A DNA stretch of 64,000 nt from DASXUG01 sp036504995. GTDB taxonomy: Bacteria > Pseudomonadota > Gammaproteobacteria > Burkholderiales > Methylophilaceae. Both the position numbers and the translations under genes were made by a program. Each line of letters starts with the position of its first letter. Within the stretch, counting starts at the first letter, position 1. This document shows positions 18,347-27,850 of this stretch, piece after piece. The stretch lies in the NCBI GenBank assembly GCA_036504995.1, contig DASXUG010000002.1, positions 62,001-126,000 on the forward strand. The letters are read 5' to 3'. The notes beneath the pieces were generated by a model. The model saw only the letters and a program-made list of their open reading frames with translations. It did not search any database and was not told where the DNA came from.

Positions 18347-20011
18347 ATGGTAGAAAATAATAACGCACAAACACCCCATGCCGAGCAGTTTAGGCAAGTT
18401 TTATTATGGCCTGTGCAACTCATCCCTACAGCAAACACCCATCAAATTCAAAAGTATTGGGAAACCATGCGGACCCAAGCTGCTGGCTCACCCTGGCGAG
18501 AAATGTCAGATGAGTTTGCCTCCGAGAACAAACAGTTAAGTGAGGCACGTTATCAAGAGTTTGTGACTTTTTTGCCCTTTGCGCAGCGCTTTCTATATGG
18601 TGAAGGCAAACGCGGCGGTCTAGGCGGTGAACACGAAGATTCCCCTATTCACATTTTTTTTCGCCACGATGTCGCAAAAGTGCGCATCACTATAGATGAA
18701 ACAAAAGCCCCTATCGTTTTATCAGTTGCCCACACAGAACTGTTTTTTTTCTATGACATTGACATTGCCGTGTTGAGTGTAGAAATTGTAGGCAGCAAAA
18801 TTGAATTAGCCAGTGCAATGGAGCTTTTATTCCGTTTTGGCCGCACCTATCCAAGCTATTGGGACAAACATGGTCATGCGGGCAATTGTGTGCAAAAAGT
18901 AGCGTGGTTAGACAAAAATGATGCGGTACTTTCTCAATCTGACTATGAAGATAAGCAGCGTTATCTCGATTTTGTAAAGAATAACCACGTACCGAATGTT
19001 GCATCGCACTGGGCATTTTTAATTCATCCCTTAGTGCAGCACTATTCAGACGAGCAAGGGCTGATTCGTTACCGCGAAATTGAATATCAGCGCATGCCGC
19101 TAATGAGCTACTTATCCTTTGACGATATAACACAATTAAGTCGCGGCGATTTAATCAGGTTGGGCTTGCTTGCACCTTACTGGGATTCAAGCACACTACC
19201 CTATCCCACAGAGTTTTTAAATGACTTTGAAAAAAAACACTGTTATGACCGCTATTGGGATGGCGCACAACTAGATCATTGGAATAACACGCGCTTTATG
19301 TGCTCGGAGCAAGGGTTAGTCGTCGTTGGTAGCCAGCAACATCCCTTTTATACCGACGAAAATATGGGCACACTCAGCCAGTTTAAAAATCAATTTTTCT
19401 TACTGTTTTTAATTGCCCATTTCCAGAAAGCCGCACTTCTAATGATTTCAGATAGACTGGTACAAGCTATCAGCCACTTAGATATTGATAATGCTGAGTC
19501 GGTCAAAAACTTTAGGCTGAGCATTCGCCATACGATGGAAGTTTTTTTACGCTTTACGCATCGTTATTGGTTTCAGGAAGTATCCGACCAAGCACTTGCC
19601 CGGGATTTGTTCCATATGATGCATCAACACATTAATAGCGACAAACTCTTTGAAAAAACCAGAAGACGTATTATGGATATGCAAGAGTATTTAGAAAATG
19701 AAGAGTTGCGTCGACAAGCAGATACCGTTGTTAGGCTAACGGTTGTTACCATTTTGGGATTAGTTGGCACTATGACCAGCGGTTTGCTTGGGATGAATTT
19801 AATCGACTTAACCACTCAATCACTCAGCGTAAAATTACTATGCTTTGTTGCCGTTTTTATCCCTGTTACTGCATTAACTTTTTACACTGTTGCCAAATCA
19901 AAACGGCTTTCATTATTTCTGGATGCAATGTCTGATGAAAAAATTCAATCTATCAACAAACTTAAAACACTACTAAACGTCTGGTCTAACAAATCAGATA
20001 ATGAAAATTAA
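18347..20011 (+). CDS. CorA-like membrane protein with a large N-terminal domain
   Basis: The ATG has a very strong AAGGAGG 5 nt upstream. The 554-residue product has a soluble N-terminal region of about 450 residues, then a basic/acidic helix, and two C-terminal transmembrane helices. The first ends with LLGMN (GMN at 482-484), the pore signature of CorA-type divalent cation channels, and the second contains FVAVFIPVTAL. The two-TM arrangement at the C-terminus and a helical neck match CorA, but the N-terminal domain is about twice the usual size and I see no clear resemblance to canonical CorA there. Magnesium or another divalent cation transport is inferred from the GMN motif only. Confidence 0.7.
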   Translation: MVENNNAQTPHAEQFRQVLLWPVQLIPTANTHQIQKYWETMRTQAAGSPWREMSDEFASENKQLSEARYQEFVTFLPFAQRFLYGEGKRGGLGGEHEDSPIHIFFRHDVAKVRITIDETKAPIVLSVAHTELFFFYDIDIAVLSVEIVGSKIELASAMELLFRFGRTYPSYWDKHGHAGNCVQKVAWLDKNDAVLSQSDYEDKQRYLDFVKNNHVPNVASHWAFLIHPLVQHYSDEQGLIRYREIEYQRMPLMSYLSFDDITQLSRGDLIRLGLLAPYWDSSTLPYPTEFLNDFEKKHCYDRYWDGAQLDHWNNTRFMCSEQGLVVVGSQQHPFYTDENMGTLSQFKNQFFLLFLIAHFQKAALLMISDRLVQAISHLDIDNAESVKNFRLSIRHTMEVFLRFTHRYWFQEVSDQALARDLFHMMHQHINSDKLFEKTRRRIMDMQEYLENEELRRQADTVVRLTVVTILGLVGTMTSGLLGMNLIDLTTQSLSVKLLCFVAVFIPVTALTFYTVAKSKRLSLFLDAMSDEKIQSINKLKTLLNVWSNKSDNEN

Positions 20012-20031
20012 TATATCACTTATACAAACAA

Positions 20032-20063
20032 GGGGTGCCGTAGCTTAATCAGCTTGGCACCCC
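20032..20063. terminator. Hairpin between convergent genes
   Basis: GGGGTGCC (20032-20039) pairs with GGCACCCC (20056-20063), with an inner AGCT/AGCT pair. There is no long T tract on either side. Its place between two convergent stop codons suggests a shared bidirectional terminator. Confidence 0.6.
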
Positions 20064-20071
20064 ATGCTCTA

Positions 20072-23000
20072 TTAATTAGCTAAATATCTACACGCCTTGG
20101 TAGCCCCTGATGCAGGATCCCCACCAAAGGTGCCATTTGTACAGCTAATGCTACCGCTCACCCCAGACTTGCTATACCAGCTATTGTTAGCACCATACCA
20201 TACCGTTGCTGTAGCACCTGCTGGTATCGTGCAAGTACCATACTCACCTGCACAACTGACTGTGTTTGCTGGCAAGGCACCTGTCACAGTGACCGTTATA
20301 GCTGGACTTATTCCTGAAGTGCTTGAGTTATCGTAGGTTTTTGCAGTCATGATGTGTGTACCAACCACAACACCTACTAGGCTATAGCTGTAGCTATAAG
20401 GGGCAGTAGTTGCCGTATTAATCAAGACACCATTGTCATAAAATTCGACTTTAGCTATCGAACCATCAACATCTGTCGCTGTAGCTTGTAACGGCATATT
20501 AGTTCCTTGTGCATAGCTAGCATTCGCCGATGGACTGGTTAATGATACCGTAGGGATAACATTACCAGTCGTCGTAGACACCACTAGATATTTACATGAC
20601 TTACCAACACCACTAGCTGGATCGGATCCAAACGTACCATTACTACATCCAAGACTAGTACTAACCCCTGTCTTTAAAAGCCAAGAGCTATTCGCTCCAT
20701 ACCATACAGTCGCTAAGGTACCTGCAGGTAATGTACACGTCCCATATTCGCTAGCACAAGTTACCGCATTACTTGGAGGCGTAGTGGTAGGCGCATTCAA
20801 CGTCACGGTGATTGCAGAACTCGTAGTTGTAGCACCTGAGTTGTCAGTGGCCTTGGCCGTTAAGCTGTGGCTGCCAACGCTGGCTGTGGTCCAGGTGTAG
20901 GCATACGGTGCCGTTGTGCTTGTGCCTAACAAGGTAGCGCCATCATAGAACTCTACTTTGGCAACCGTGCCATCACTGTCTGCCGCATTAGCCGCAACTT
21001 TAATTGCTGCACCTTGAGTAAAGGTAGTGACATTCACTGGAGATGTGATGCTGACTGTTGGCGCCACATTGCCAGATGCCGCTGCAACCGTAATACTTAC
21101 CGCTGCGCTCGTGGTCACGGCACCCTTATTGTCCGTCGCCTTTGCCGTTAAGCTGTGGCTGCCAACAGAGGCAGTGGTCCAGGTGTAGGCATAAGGCGCC
21201 GTGGTGCTGGTACCTAATAAAGTCGCACCATCGTAGAAGTCTACTTTGCTCACAGTACCATCACTGTCAGCAGCCGTCGCCGTGAGGCTGATGCTGGCAC
21301 CTGAAGTGAAGCTAGCGCCACCCGCAGGCGCAGTCAGACTAACCGTTGGTGCAACGTTGGCTGCTGCAACCGTGATGCTTACGGCTGCGCTCGTGGTCAC
21401 AGCACCCTTATTGTCAGTCGCCTTTGCCGTTAAGCTATGGCTGCCAACACTCGCGGTGGTCCAGGTATACGCATACGGCGCCGTGGTGCTGGTGCTTAAC
21501 AAGGTAGCGCCGTCGTAGAAGTCTACTTTAGCAACCGTACCATCAGTGTCTGCCGCTGTGGCGGTGATCGCGATGCTGGCACCTGAGGTGAAGCTAGCGC
21601 CACCCGCAGGTGCAGTCAGGCTAACCGTAGGTGCCACGTTGGCTGCTGCAACCGTGATGCTAGTCGCAGCACTGGTAGTTACCGCACCAGAGTTGTCAGT
21701 AGCCTTGGCCGTTAGGCTATGGCTGCCAACAGCGGCAGTCGTCCAAGTGTAAGCATAAGGCGCCGTGGTGCTGGTACCTAATAAAGTCGCACCATCATAG
21801 AACTCGACTTTGCTCACCGTGCCGTCACTGTCAGCGGCCGTTGCCGTGAGGCTGATGCTGGCGCCTGAGGTGAAGCTAGCCCCAGCAGCAGGCGCAGTCA
21901 AACTAACCGTAGGTGCAACGTTGGAACTGTTAGCTAAGTACATACAGCTCTTAGTAAGACCTGGCGCTGGATCGCTACCAAACGTACTGTTGCGACAATC
22001 TAGGCTAGTTGATACGCCTGTCTTGTACAACCAGCTAGTATTTGCTCCGTACCATACTGTAGCCGTCGTACCTGCTGGCAATGTACATGTGCCATACTCG
22101 CCAGAACAGGTAGTTGCGTTTGCTGGCGGCGTTGGGCTTACCCCACTTGATGAAGTCACGGTGATTGCAATCGCACCACTAGCTGTCACAGCGCCTGAGT
22201 TATCAGTGGCCTTAGCCGTCAAACTGTGGCTGCCAACAGCGGCAGTCGTCCAAGTGTAAGCATAAGGGGCGGTGGTACTGGTGCCCAACAGGGTGGCCCC
22301 ATCGTAGAAGTCTACCTTGCTCACAGTACCGTCACTGTCAGCGGCCGTTGCGGTGATCGCTATACTTGTGCCTGAGGTGAAGCTCGCGTTAGCCGCTGGC
22401 GCAGTGAGACTGACCGTGGGAGCCACATTGCCTGATGTAGCATTAGCCAAATACATACACGTCTTTGTCTGACCTGGCGCAGGATCGCCACCAAACGTAG
22501 TATTGCGACAATCTAGGCTAGTCGATACGTTGGTCTTGTACAACCAATTAGCATTTGCTCCGTACCATACCGTAGCCGTCGCTCCTGCTGGCAATGTACA
22601 TGTGCCATATTCACCAGAACAAGCTGTCGCATTTGCTGGTGGTGTTGGGCTTACTCCACTCACAGCGGTTATCGTGACTGTGGCTACCGCACTCGTTGTG
22701 CTAGCACCTAAGTTATCAGTAGCCTTGGCCGTTAAACTATGGCTGCCCACGCTGGCAGTTGCCCATGTATAGGCATAAGGCGCCGTGGTGCTTGTGCCTA
22801 ATAAAGTTGCGCCATCATAGAACTCCACTTTAGCAACCGTACCATCACTGTCTGCTGCTGTAGCTGTAAGGCTAATACTGCCGCCTGCGGTGTAACTTGC
22901 ACCACTGGCAGGGGCAGTAAGACTGACCGTTGGTGCAGCATTGGTACCAGTTACTGCATTTGAGAGATACCTACAGGTTTTAGCCTGCCCAGGTGCAGGA

Positions 23001-26000
23001 TCTCCACCAAAAGATGAAGCGGTACAATCTGCACTATTGACTACGGCCTCTTTAAAGTTCCAGCTTGAATTTGCCCCAAACCAGACTGTTGCGGTAACGC
23101 CAGCTGGCAATGTACAAGTTCCAAACTCGTTTGCACAGTAGACAGAGTTAGCGGTTGGCACTGGGCTAACCCCAACAGAAGTTACCTTCACACTCACCTT
23201 ACTGCTATTTGCAACAGCACCTGCTGCATCAGTGGCAACGGCAGTAAGGCTATGTGTACCAACAACCGCACCCGTCCACGTATAGGTATATGGTGCGATT
23301 GTAGTAGTGTTGAGTAAGGTCGTACCATCGTAGAAGTCCACTTTGGCAACTGTACCACCTACCTCTGTAGCAGTTGCAGTGAGTACAATACTATCACCCA
23401 CAGTATAGCTAGCATTATTTGCTGGGGCAGTAAGCGCAACCGTAGGGGCAACATTTGTACCAACCACACTATTGGATAAGTATCTACAGGTTTTGTTTAG
23501 ACCACTAGCAGGGTCATAACCAAAGGTGCTGTTGCTACAGGTGATCGTCCCCTGAACTCCTGTCTGATATAGCCAACCACCATCAAAACCTGTGGTGGTA
23601 TATGCCCCGTACCACACAGTGGCTGTTATACCAGCTGGAACGGTACAGACACCAAGTTCATTGGCACACACAGTTGCATTTGCTGGTGGTACAGCCGTTG
23701 GTTTAATGGTGATATTGACCGCCGCACTAGTCGTAACGCTACCAGTACTACTATATGACTTAGCGGTGAGCGTATGACTGCCCAGCGTATTACTTGTCCA
23801 CGAATAGGTGTATGGAGAAGCAGTGCTTGTATTTATTAAGGTTGTACCATCGTAAAATTCCACCTTGGTAATCGTACCGCTGGTATCGGTTGCACTAGCT
23901 GTCAGCGGAATGCTATCAGCGGTAGTATAGGTAGCATTTGCAGTTGGTGAAGAAAGACTGACCAAGTTACCAAACCCAACCTCTTCGCTGCCAATTTGTT
24001 GTACATAGGCCACAACATTAGCAAGGTCCGTCGCATTTAACGCAACATTGTTATGTGCTTGTACTGCAGCAGTGATGGTTGTTGCACTACCATTATGTAG
24101 ATATGGCGCGGTAGCCCAAGCATCTCGCAATGTAGGTACATCCAGCCCTGTAAGCGTAGCCCCTAAGCGTTGACCACTGAGGGCGTTGATGGTGCCAATG
24201 TCTTTGAGTGTCGTAGCATCTTTGCTGATGGTCAATGCCGTACCACCATGGCAACTTGCACAACTGCTCGCAAATACAGTCTTACCAGCTGTCGCCGAAG
24301 CAGTCAGACTACCATCAGAGTTACGATTCGGGTTTTGCGCAAAAACATTCAATGATCCAACATAAGCCGCAAGGTTGTCTAAATCAACGCTGATACCTGC
24401 TTTTGGAGTACCTAGTGGTTGACTTACCGTCCCCGTATTAAACTGGGCATCGGTCATCAACCCAGTCCCGCCCGCAAATACGCGAATTTGCTTTTCAAAG
24501 TCTTGTATTTCGTCAAAGTTAGCTGACCAGTGTACAAAACCGTGCCCCATTCCAGCTCGGCCCTTCAGCGCAATGGTGTTACGTAAACCCTCGCCGAAAC
24601 CAGTGAAGTCCCATACTCGGCCATCATGACCTGCATCGCTATGGCAGCTGGCACAGCTCATATAGCTATCTCGTGCTAAACGCGTATCTTTCGCATCATA
24701 AAAGAGTTGCTTACCCGCCAACACAGCAGCAGGAAGTTTTTCCGTAATAATCGAGCTAACGTTGGCAAGTAAATTAGTTTTCAAAATACCTTGAGACATC
24801 AATGGAGTGAGGTCAATGACGCTTACCGTACGATCCATAAAATTCTGAACATACAAGGTATTACCATCAGTAGACAAGGTTAGCCCTTGTGGTGCAATAC
24901 CTACATTGACCTTAAGCAGCTCATGCCCGCCAATTGCATCCACTATGGCGACTTGACGGCTGGTCTCTAAGGCGACAAACAAATAGTCCCCACTAGAATG
25001 ATAAACCGCTGCACTACCTAGGCTAGAGTTGTCATGATCAACTCGCTTTGCATAGTCTTCGGTTAAAGTACTCAGATCAATGCGTGAACTAATGGCACGC
25101 ACGGAATTTTGGAAGTTGAGATCTTGACCACTACGCGCCATACCACGTTTGATATTATCTTGTTTTGAAGGCACCCATGCCGTCCCACCATCGGGAGAAA
25201 TAACCGCAGCGGATAAGTAATTAGGTATCCCCGCACCTTGTGTTGATGTATCCGCTTTGTCACTGTGTTTGAGGGTGATGGTTTTAGAAATTGCCATGCT
25301 CGTTGTGTTAACCACCAACACTTCGCCACCTGCGTTTGAGGTATCGACAGTCGACGTTGATTCGCCAGGTAATGGAGGCGTGATAAAACGGGAAACAAAA
25401 ACAGTCGCCCCATTTGCACTGACAGATAGATGTCTTGGATTGTTGCCAAGAGTAGCACTGCCCAATTGTGCTCCTGTGCTTGGATCTAACTTGAGCAATT
25501 GTCCAGTAGCCTCTAATACAACATAAGCGGCATTACCATTTGGCGAAAACGCCAAACCATGCGGTTGTGAAGCACGTGGTAACGCTATCGTTGAGACCAC
25601 AGCAAGTGTACTCGGGCTAATCACGGAGATAGTCGAATCAGCTTTATTGGTAACCCAAATATTCCCATTGGGCGCAATAGCAACACTGCGAGGCGATTTA
25701 CCCACAGAAATCTCAGCAATAGATGAGTTACTTAGACTATCTATTACGCCAACAGAATCATTATCTGGATTGACAACCCAAATTCTGGACGGATTGCTCC
25801 CTCGTGGCTCAGTCAGTATCGAAGTTGAATTGGTTGGACTTAATGCAGTCTTGCCAGTAGCAACTGCCTGCAGGAAACTGCGAGCAGTGACAATGCCATT
25901 CACGTCTTTAACACTAAGTGTTACCCCATATACGCCAGGGCTTGTATATGTATACGCTACACTTGGGCTGCTACTATAAGCAGTTACTGGCGAACCATCC

Positions 26001-27850
26001 CCAAAATCCCAACTATAGGTGGCATTTGCTACGGCAGGAATGGTATAGCTAACAGTACCCCCTGATGACACTACTGGTGCAGGAATAATTCCGCTTAAGT
26101 CTGGGGGAGTGTAGGGAGTAGTTGGCACAGGAGGTGGCGCGACATTTGAACCAATCCCAACAAGTGCCCCCAAAGAAGGTACTCCATTAGCGTCTAACGC
26201 TACTACTTGGTAGTAACCTGGTGGAACAGTATTAACATCTGGAATTGTCGCCGACAATCGAATATCTTGTTGTGTGAACGTCAATGGAATTCGACGCTGA
26301 CCCGCGTTAAAAGCGTGTGTACCTCGACTAGCGCCAATTAATACTAGTTGAGATACGTTAGCATTCGATGTCATGTCGAGCTGAACAGTATCTCCATTTG
26401 CATATGACAATGAGTTAATCGCTTGTATTACAGGGCGTGGTGCAAGCGTTGAGGCGCCATTTACGCTCTTAAATAAATATGGTGGATAATAAATTTCGGC
26501 ATTCAAATTAATCACAGGGCCAGGGGTACCGCCACCCGTTGATAAAATTGTGCCATTAGGCATCAAGGTTGAAATTGAATGATAGCCACGGTATATCGCT
26601 GCACTTGCACCATCTCGCCAGACGCCAGTACTTGGATTCCATATTTCTGACACATAGATCGCATTGGCACCGTTAGTGTCACTAAATGCACTACCTCCCG
26701 TTACAACGACTTCCCCATTAGCCAATACAATAGAACTAGGATAACGTCTACCGTAGTGTAAAGGTTGTTGCTCCGTCAAAACTGGCGTGCCACCATTAAT
26801 ATCAATAGATGTCACCATATTACTACCTGGATAAGGGTCACCCTGAGCCCCTCCATTACCACCCAATACCACAATCTTTCCTGGCGCATACATCACTGCG
26901 TTGTTTGTAGTACCAACATTCACTGGGTTAGTTGCACTCGGTGGCCCTTTGAACGTTCCCATGCTAGTGATTGTGCCGTTTCCTGCAGGATCCAAGTACC
27001 ACATTTGATCAGCAGAAATACCAAAAACTAAACCATTGGGGGCAACAAATGCCTTGGGATAAGATGTACGTAAATAATCAGGGCCAAAAGCGAGACGGCT
27101 ATATGCACCAAACAATGAACGCCAACCTGTCGACTCCAAAACTTCTGGGGTCATCGACACAGTCCCTTGCGCAATCGCTTGATCAGGATTGTTTTGCATA
27201 GCCTCTTGGTAAGGCACCATGCCACCCATCATAATCGGCCGACCATCTGGCAAGCTAATCATGGTGGCATACCAACGCTGCAAGGCTAAGTTATAAGATG
27301 GAGTGACGACAGTGTTGGTTGAGGGAGTATAAATAGTGCTAGTGGTTGGCCCATTCCCTCCAGAAATTAAAAGCCTACCATCACTAAAGAAAGTGGATGT
27401 TGAGCAGAAGCTATCTTCTTTGGCCGAACTGTAATAGGTTTTATGGCTAGCCGCAGTAAAACCTAAGGTGGAATCCCAAATATCCCAATATTTACCAGTT
27501 TGATTAGTACCATCTGGACTTGTACCGTAAGAAAGCACCCTACCATCGGGTAACAGCGCAGTATGCAAGCCATTCAAAGGCCAAGACTGTACTGTCGACC
27601 ACATGCCTTTGGTAGCTGCATCAGCAGGAATTGTAAGATTTTGCATCATCGGGTCCGCGCTAATAGGCACCGTGACCCATGTTCCCGTGGTATCCGCACT
27701 GGCCAGTGGAATGACAGGCATATCCAACGTCAGCATCGCACCAATTAATACCTTAGCTACAACCTTACGTAATCGTAACGAAATTACCCCTTGTACGCCA
27801 TCAAAGTGAGGCTTATCCCCATTTACCTGCTTTGCTAGACTAACCTTCAT
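20072..27850 (-). CDS. Giant exported copper-radical oxidase/di-heme fusion with nine Ig-like and six Cys-rich modules
   Basis: The 2592-residue paralogue has the same core as the protein starting at 1850. It has a signal region ending near IPLASA. The kelch oxidase has Cys149 (SFCST), Tyr194 (QRWYATM), Tyr423-His424 (RGYHS) and His512 (THAFNAGQRRIP). A PKD domain (WDFGDGS), a YVTN-type propeller, and a di-heme domain with CASCH at Cys1066 and Cys1197 follow. From about residue 1290 the tail differs: nine Ig-like repeats of about 93 residues with FYDG and SHSLTAKATDN, interleaved with six modules of about 60 residues (C..EYGTCTLPAG, VWYGAN, FG.DPA.G..K.C.Y). Those modules resemble ones attached to secreted bacterial polysaccharide-active enzymes. 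A role in surface glycan binding and oxidation is inferred. It stands alone, divergent from a PEP-CTERM gene, with no SCO gene beside it. Confidence 0.86.
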   Translation of the reverse strand: MKVSLAKQVNGDKPHFDGVQGVISLRLRKVVAKVLIGAMLTLDMPVIPLASADTTGTWVTVPISADPMMQNLTIPADAATKGMWSTVQSWPLNGLHTALLPDGRVLSYGTSPDGTNQTGKYWDIWDSTLGFTAASHKTYYSSAKEDSFCSTSTFFSDGRLLISGGNGPTTSTIYTPSTNTVVTPSYNLALQRWYATMISLPDGRPIMMGGMVPYQEAMQNNPDQAIAQGTVSMTPEVLESTGWRSLFGAYSRLAFGPDYLRTSYPKAFVAPNGLVFGISADQMWYLDPAGNGTITSMGTFKGPPSATNPVNVGTTNNAVMYAPGKIVVLGGNGGAQGDPYPGSNMVTSIDINGGTPVLTEQQPLHYGRRYPSSIVLANGEVVVTGGSAFSDTNGANAIYVSEIWNPSTGVWRDGASAAIYRGYHSISTLMPNGTILSTGGGTPGPVINLNAEIYYPPYLFKSVNGASTLAPRPVIQAINSLSYANGDTVQLDMTSNANVSQLVLIGASRGTHAFNAGQRRIPLTFTQQDIRLSATIPDVNTVPPGYYQVVALDANGVPSLGALVGIGSNVAPPPVPTTPYTPPDLSGIIPAPVVSSGGTVSYTIPAVANATYSWDFGDGSPVTAYSSSPSVAYTYTSPGVYGVTLSVKDVNGIVTARSFLQAVATGKTALSPTNSTSILTEPRGSNPSRIWVVNPDNDSVGVIDSLSNSSIAEISVGKSPRSVAIAPNGNIWVTNKADSTISVISPSTLAVVSTIALPRASQPHGLAFSPNGNAAYVVLEATGQLLKLDPSTGAQLGSATLGNNPRHLSVSANGATVFVSRFITPPLPGESTSTVDTSNAGGEVLVVNTTSMAISKTITLKHSDKADTSTQGAGIPNYLSAAVISPDGGTAWVPSKQDNIKRGMARSGQDLNFQNSVRAISSRIDLSTLTEDYAKRVDHDNSSLGSAAVYHSSGDYLFVALETSRQVAIVDAIGGHELLKVNVGIAPQGLTLSTDGNTLYVQNFMDRTVSVIDLTPLMSQGILKTNLLANVSSIITEKLPAAVLAGKQLFYDAKDTRLARDSYMSCASCHSDAGHDGRVWDFTGFGEGLRNTIALKGRAGMGHGFVHWSANFDEIQDFEKQIRVFAGGTGLMTDAQFNTGTVSQPLGTPKAGISVDLDNLAAYVGSLNVFAQNPNRNSDGSLTASATAGKTVFASSCASCHGGTALTISKDATTLKDIGTINALSGQRLGATLTGLDVPTLRDAWATAPYLHNGSATTITAAVQAHNNVALNATDLANVVAYVQQIGSEEVGFGNLVSLSSPTANATYTTADSIPLTASATDTSGTITKVEFYDGTTLINTSTASPYTYSWTSNTLGSHTLTAKSYSSTGSVTTSAAVNITIKPTAVPPANATVCANELGVCTVPAGITATVWYGAYTTTGFDGGWLYQTGVQGTITCSNSTFGYDPASGLNKTCRYLSNSVVGTNVAPTVALTAPANNASYTVGDSIVLTATATEVGGTVAKVDFYDGTTLLNTTTIAPYTYTWTGAVVGTHSLTAVATDAAGAVANSSKVSVKVTSVGVSPVPTANSVYCANEFGTCTLPAGVTATVWFGANSSWNFKEAVVNSADCTASSFGGDPAPGQAKTCRYLSNAVTGTNAAPTVSLTAPASGASYTAGGSISLTATAADSDGTVAKVEFYDGATLLGTSTTAPYAYTWATASVGSHSLTAKATDNLGASTTSAVATVTITAVSGVSPTPPANATACSGEYGTCTLPAGATATVWYGANANWLYKTNVSTSLDCRNTTFGGDPAPGQTKTCMYLANATSGNVAPTVSLTAPAANASFTSGTSIAITATAADSDGTVSKVDFYDGATLLGTSTTAPYAYTWTTAAVGSHSLTAKATDNSGAVTASGAIAITVTSSSGVSPTPPANATTCSGEYGTCTLPAGTTATVWYGANTSWLYKTGVSTSLDCRNSTFGSDPAPGLTKSCMYLANSSNVAPTVSLTAPAAGASFTSGASISLTATAADSDGTVSKVEFYDGATLLGTSTTAPYAYTWTTAAVGSHSLTAKATDNSGAVTTSAATSITVAAANVAPTVSLTAPAGGASFTSGASIAITATAADTDGTVAKVDFYDGATLLSTSTTAPYAYTWTTASVGSHSLTAKATDNKGAVTTSAAVSITVAAANVAPTVSLTAPAGGASFTSGASISLTATAADSDGTVSKVDFYDGATLLGTSTTAPYAYTWTTASVGSHSLTAKATDNKGAVTTSAAVSITVAAASGNVAPTVSITSPVNVTTFTQGAAIKVAANAADSDGTVAKVEFYDGATLLGTSTTAPYAYTWTTASVGSHSLTAKATDNSGATTTSSAITVTLNAPTTTPPSNAVTCASEYGTCTLPAGTLATVWYGANSSWLLKTGVSTSLGCSNGTFGSDPASGVGKSCKYLVVSTTTGNVIPTVSLTSPSANASYAQGTNMPLQATATDVDGSIAKVEFYDNGVLINTATTAPYSYSYSLVGVVVGTHIMTAKTYDNSSTSGISPAITVTVTGALPANTVSCAGEYGTCTIPAGATATVWYGANNSWYSKSGVSGSISCTNGTFGGDPASGATKACRYLAN
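20800..21930 (-). repeat. Tandem near-identical Ig-module repeats (about 279 bp period)
   Basis: Four consecutive Ig-like units without intervening Cys-rich modules lie here. Each covers about 93 codons and begins NVAPTVS. Stretches coding for STTAPYAYTWTTA.VGSHSL recur almost unchanged at about 20890, 21180, 21460 and 21745, and again in more distant copies near 22250 and 22755. The high nucleotide identity implies recent duplication or gene conversion. Confidence 0.85.

Noticed and set aside
20800..22960. Regular repeats that could suggest a CRISPR array
   Set aside because: The period is about 279 bp, the repeats are in frame and translate to Ig-like domains inside an open gene; no 28-37 bp repeats with unique spacers are present.
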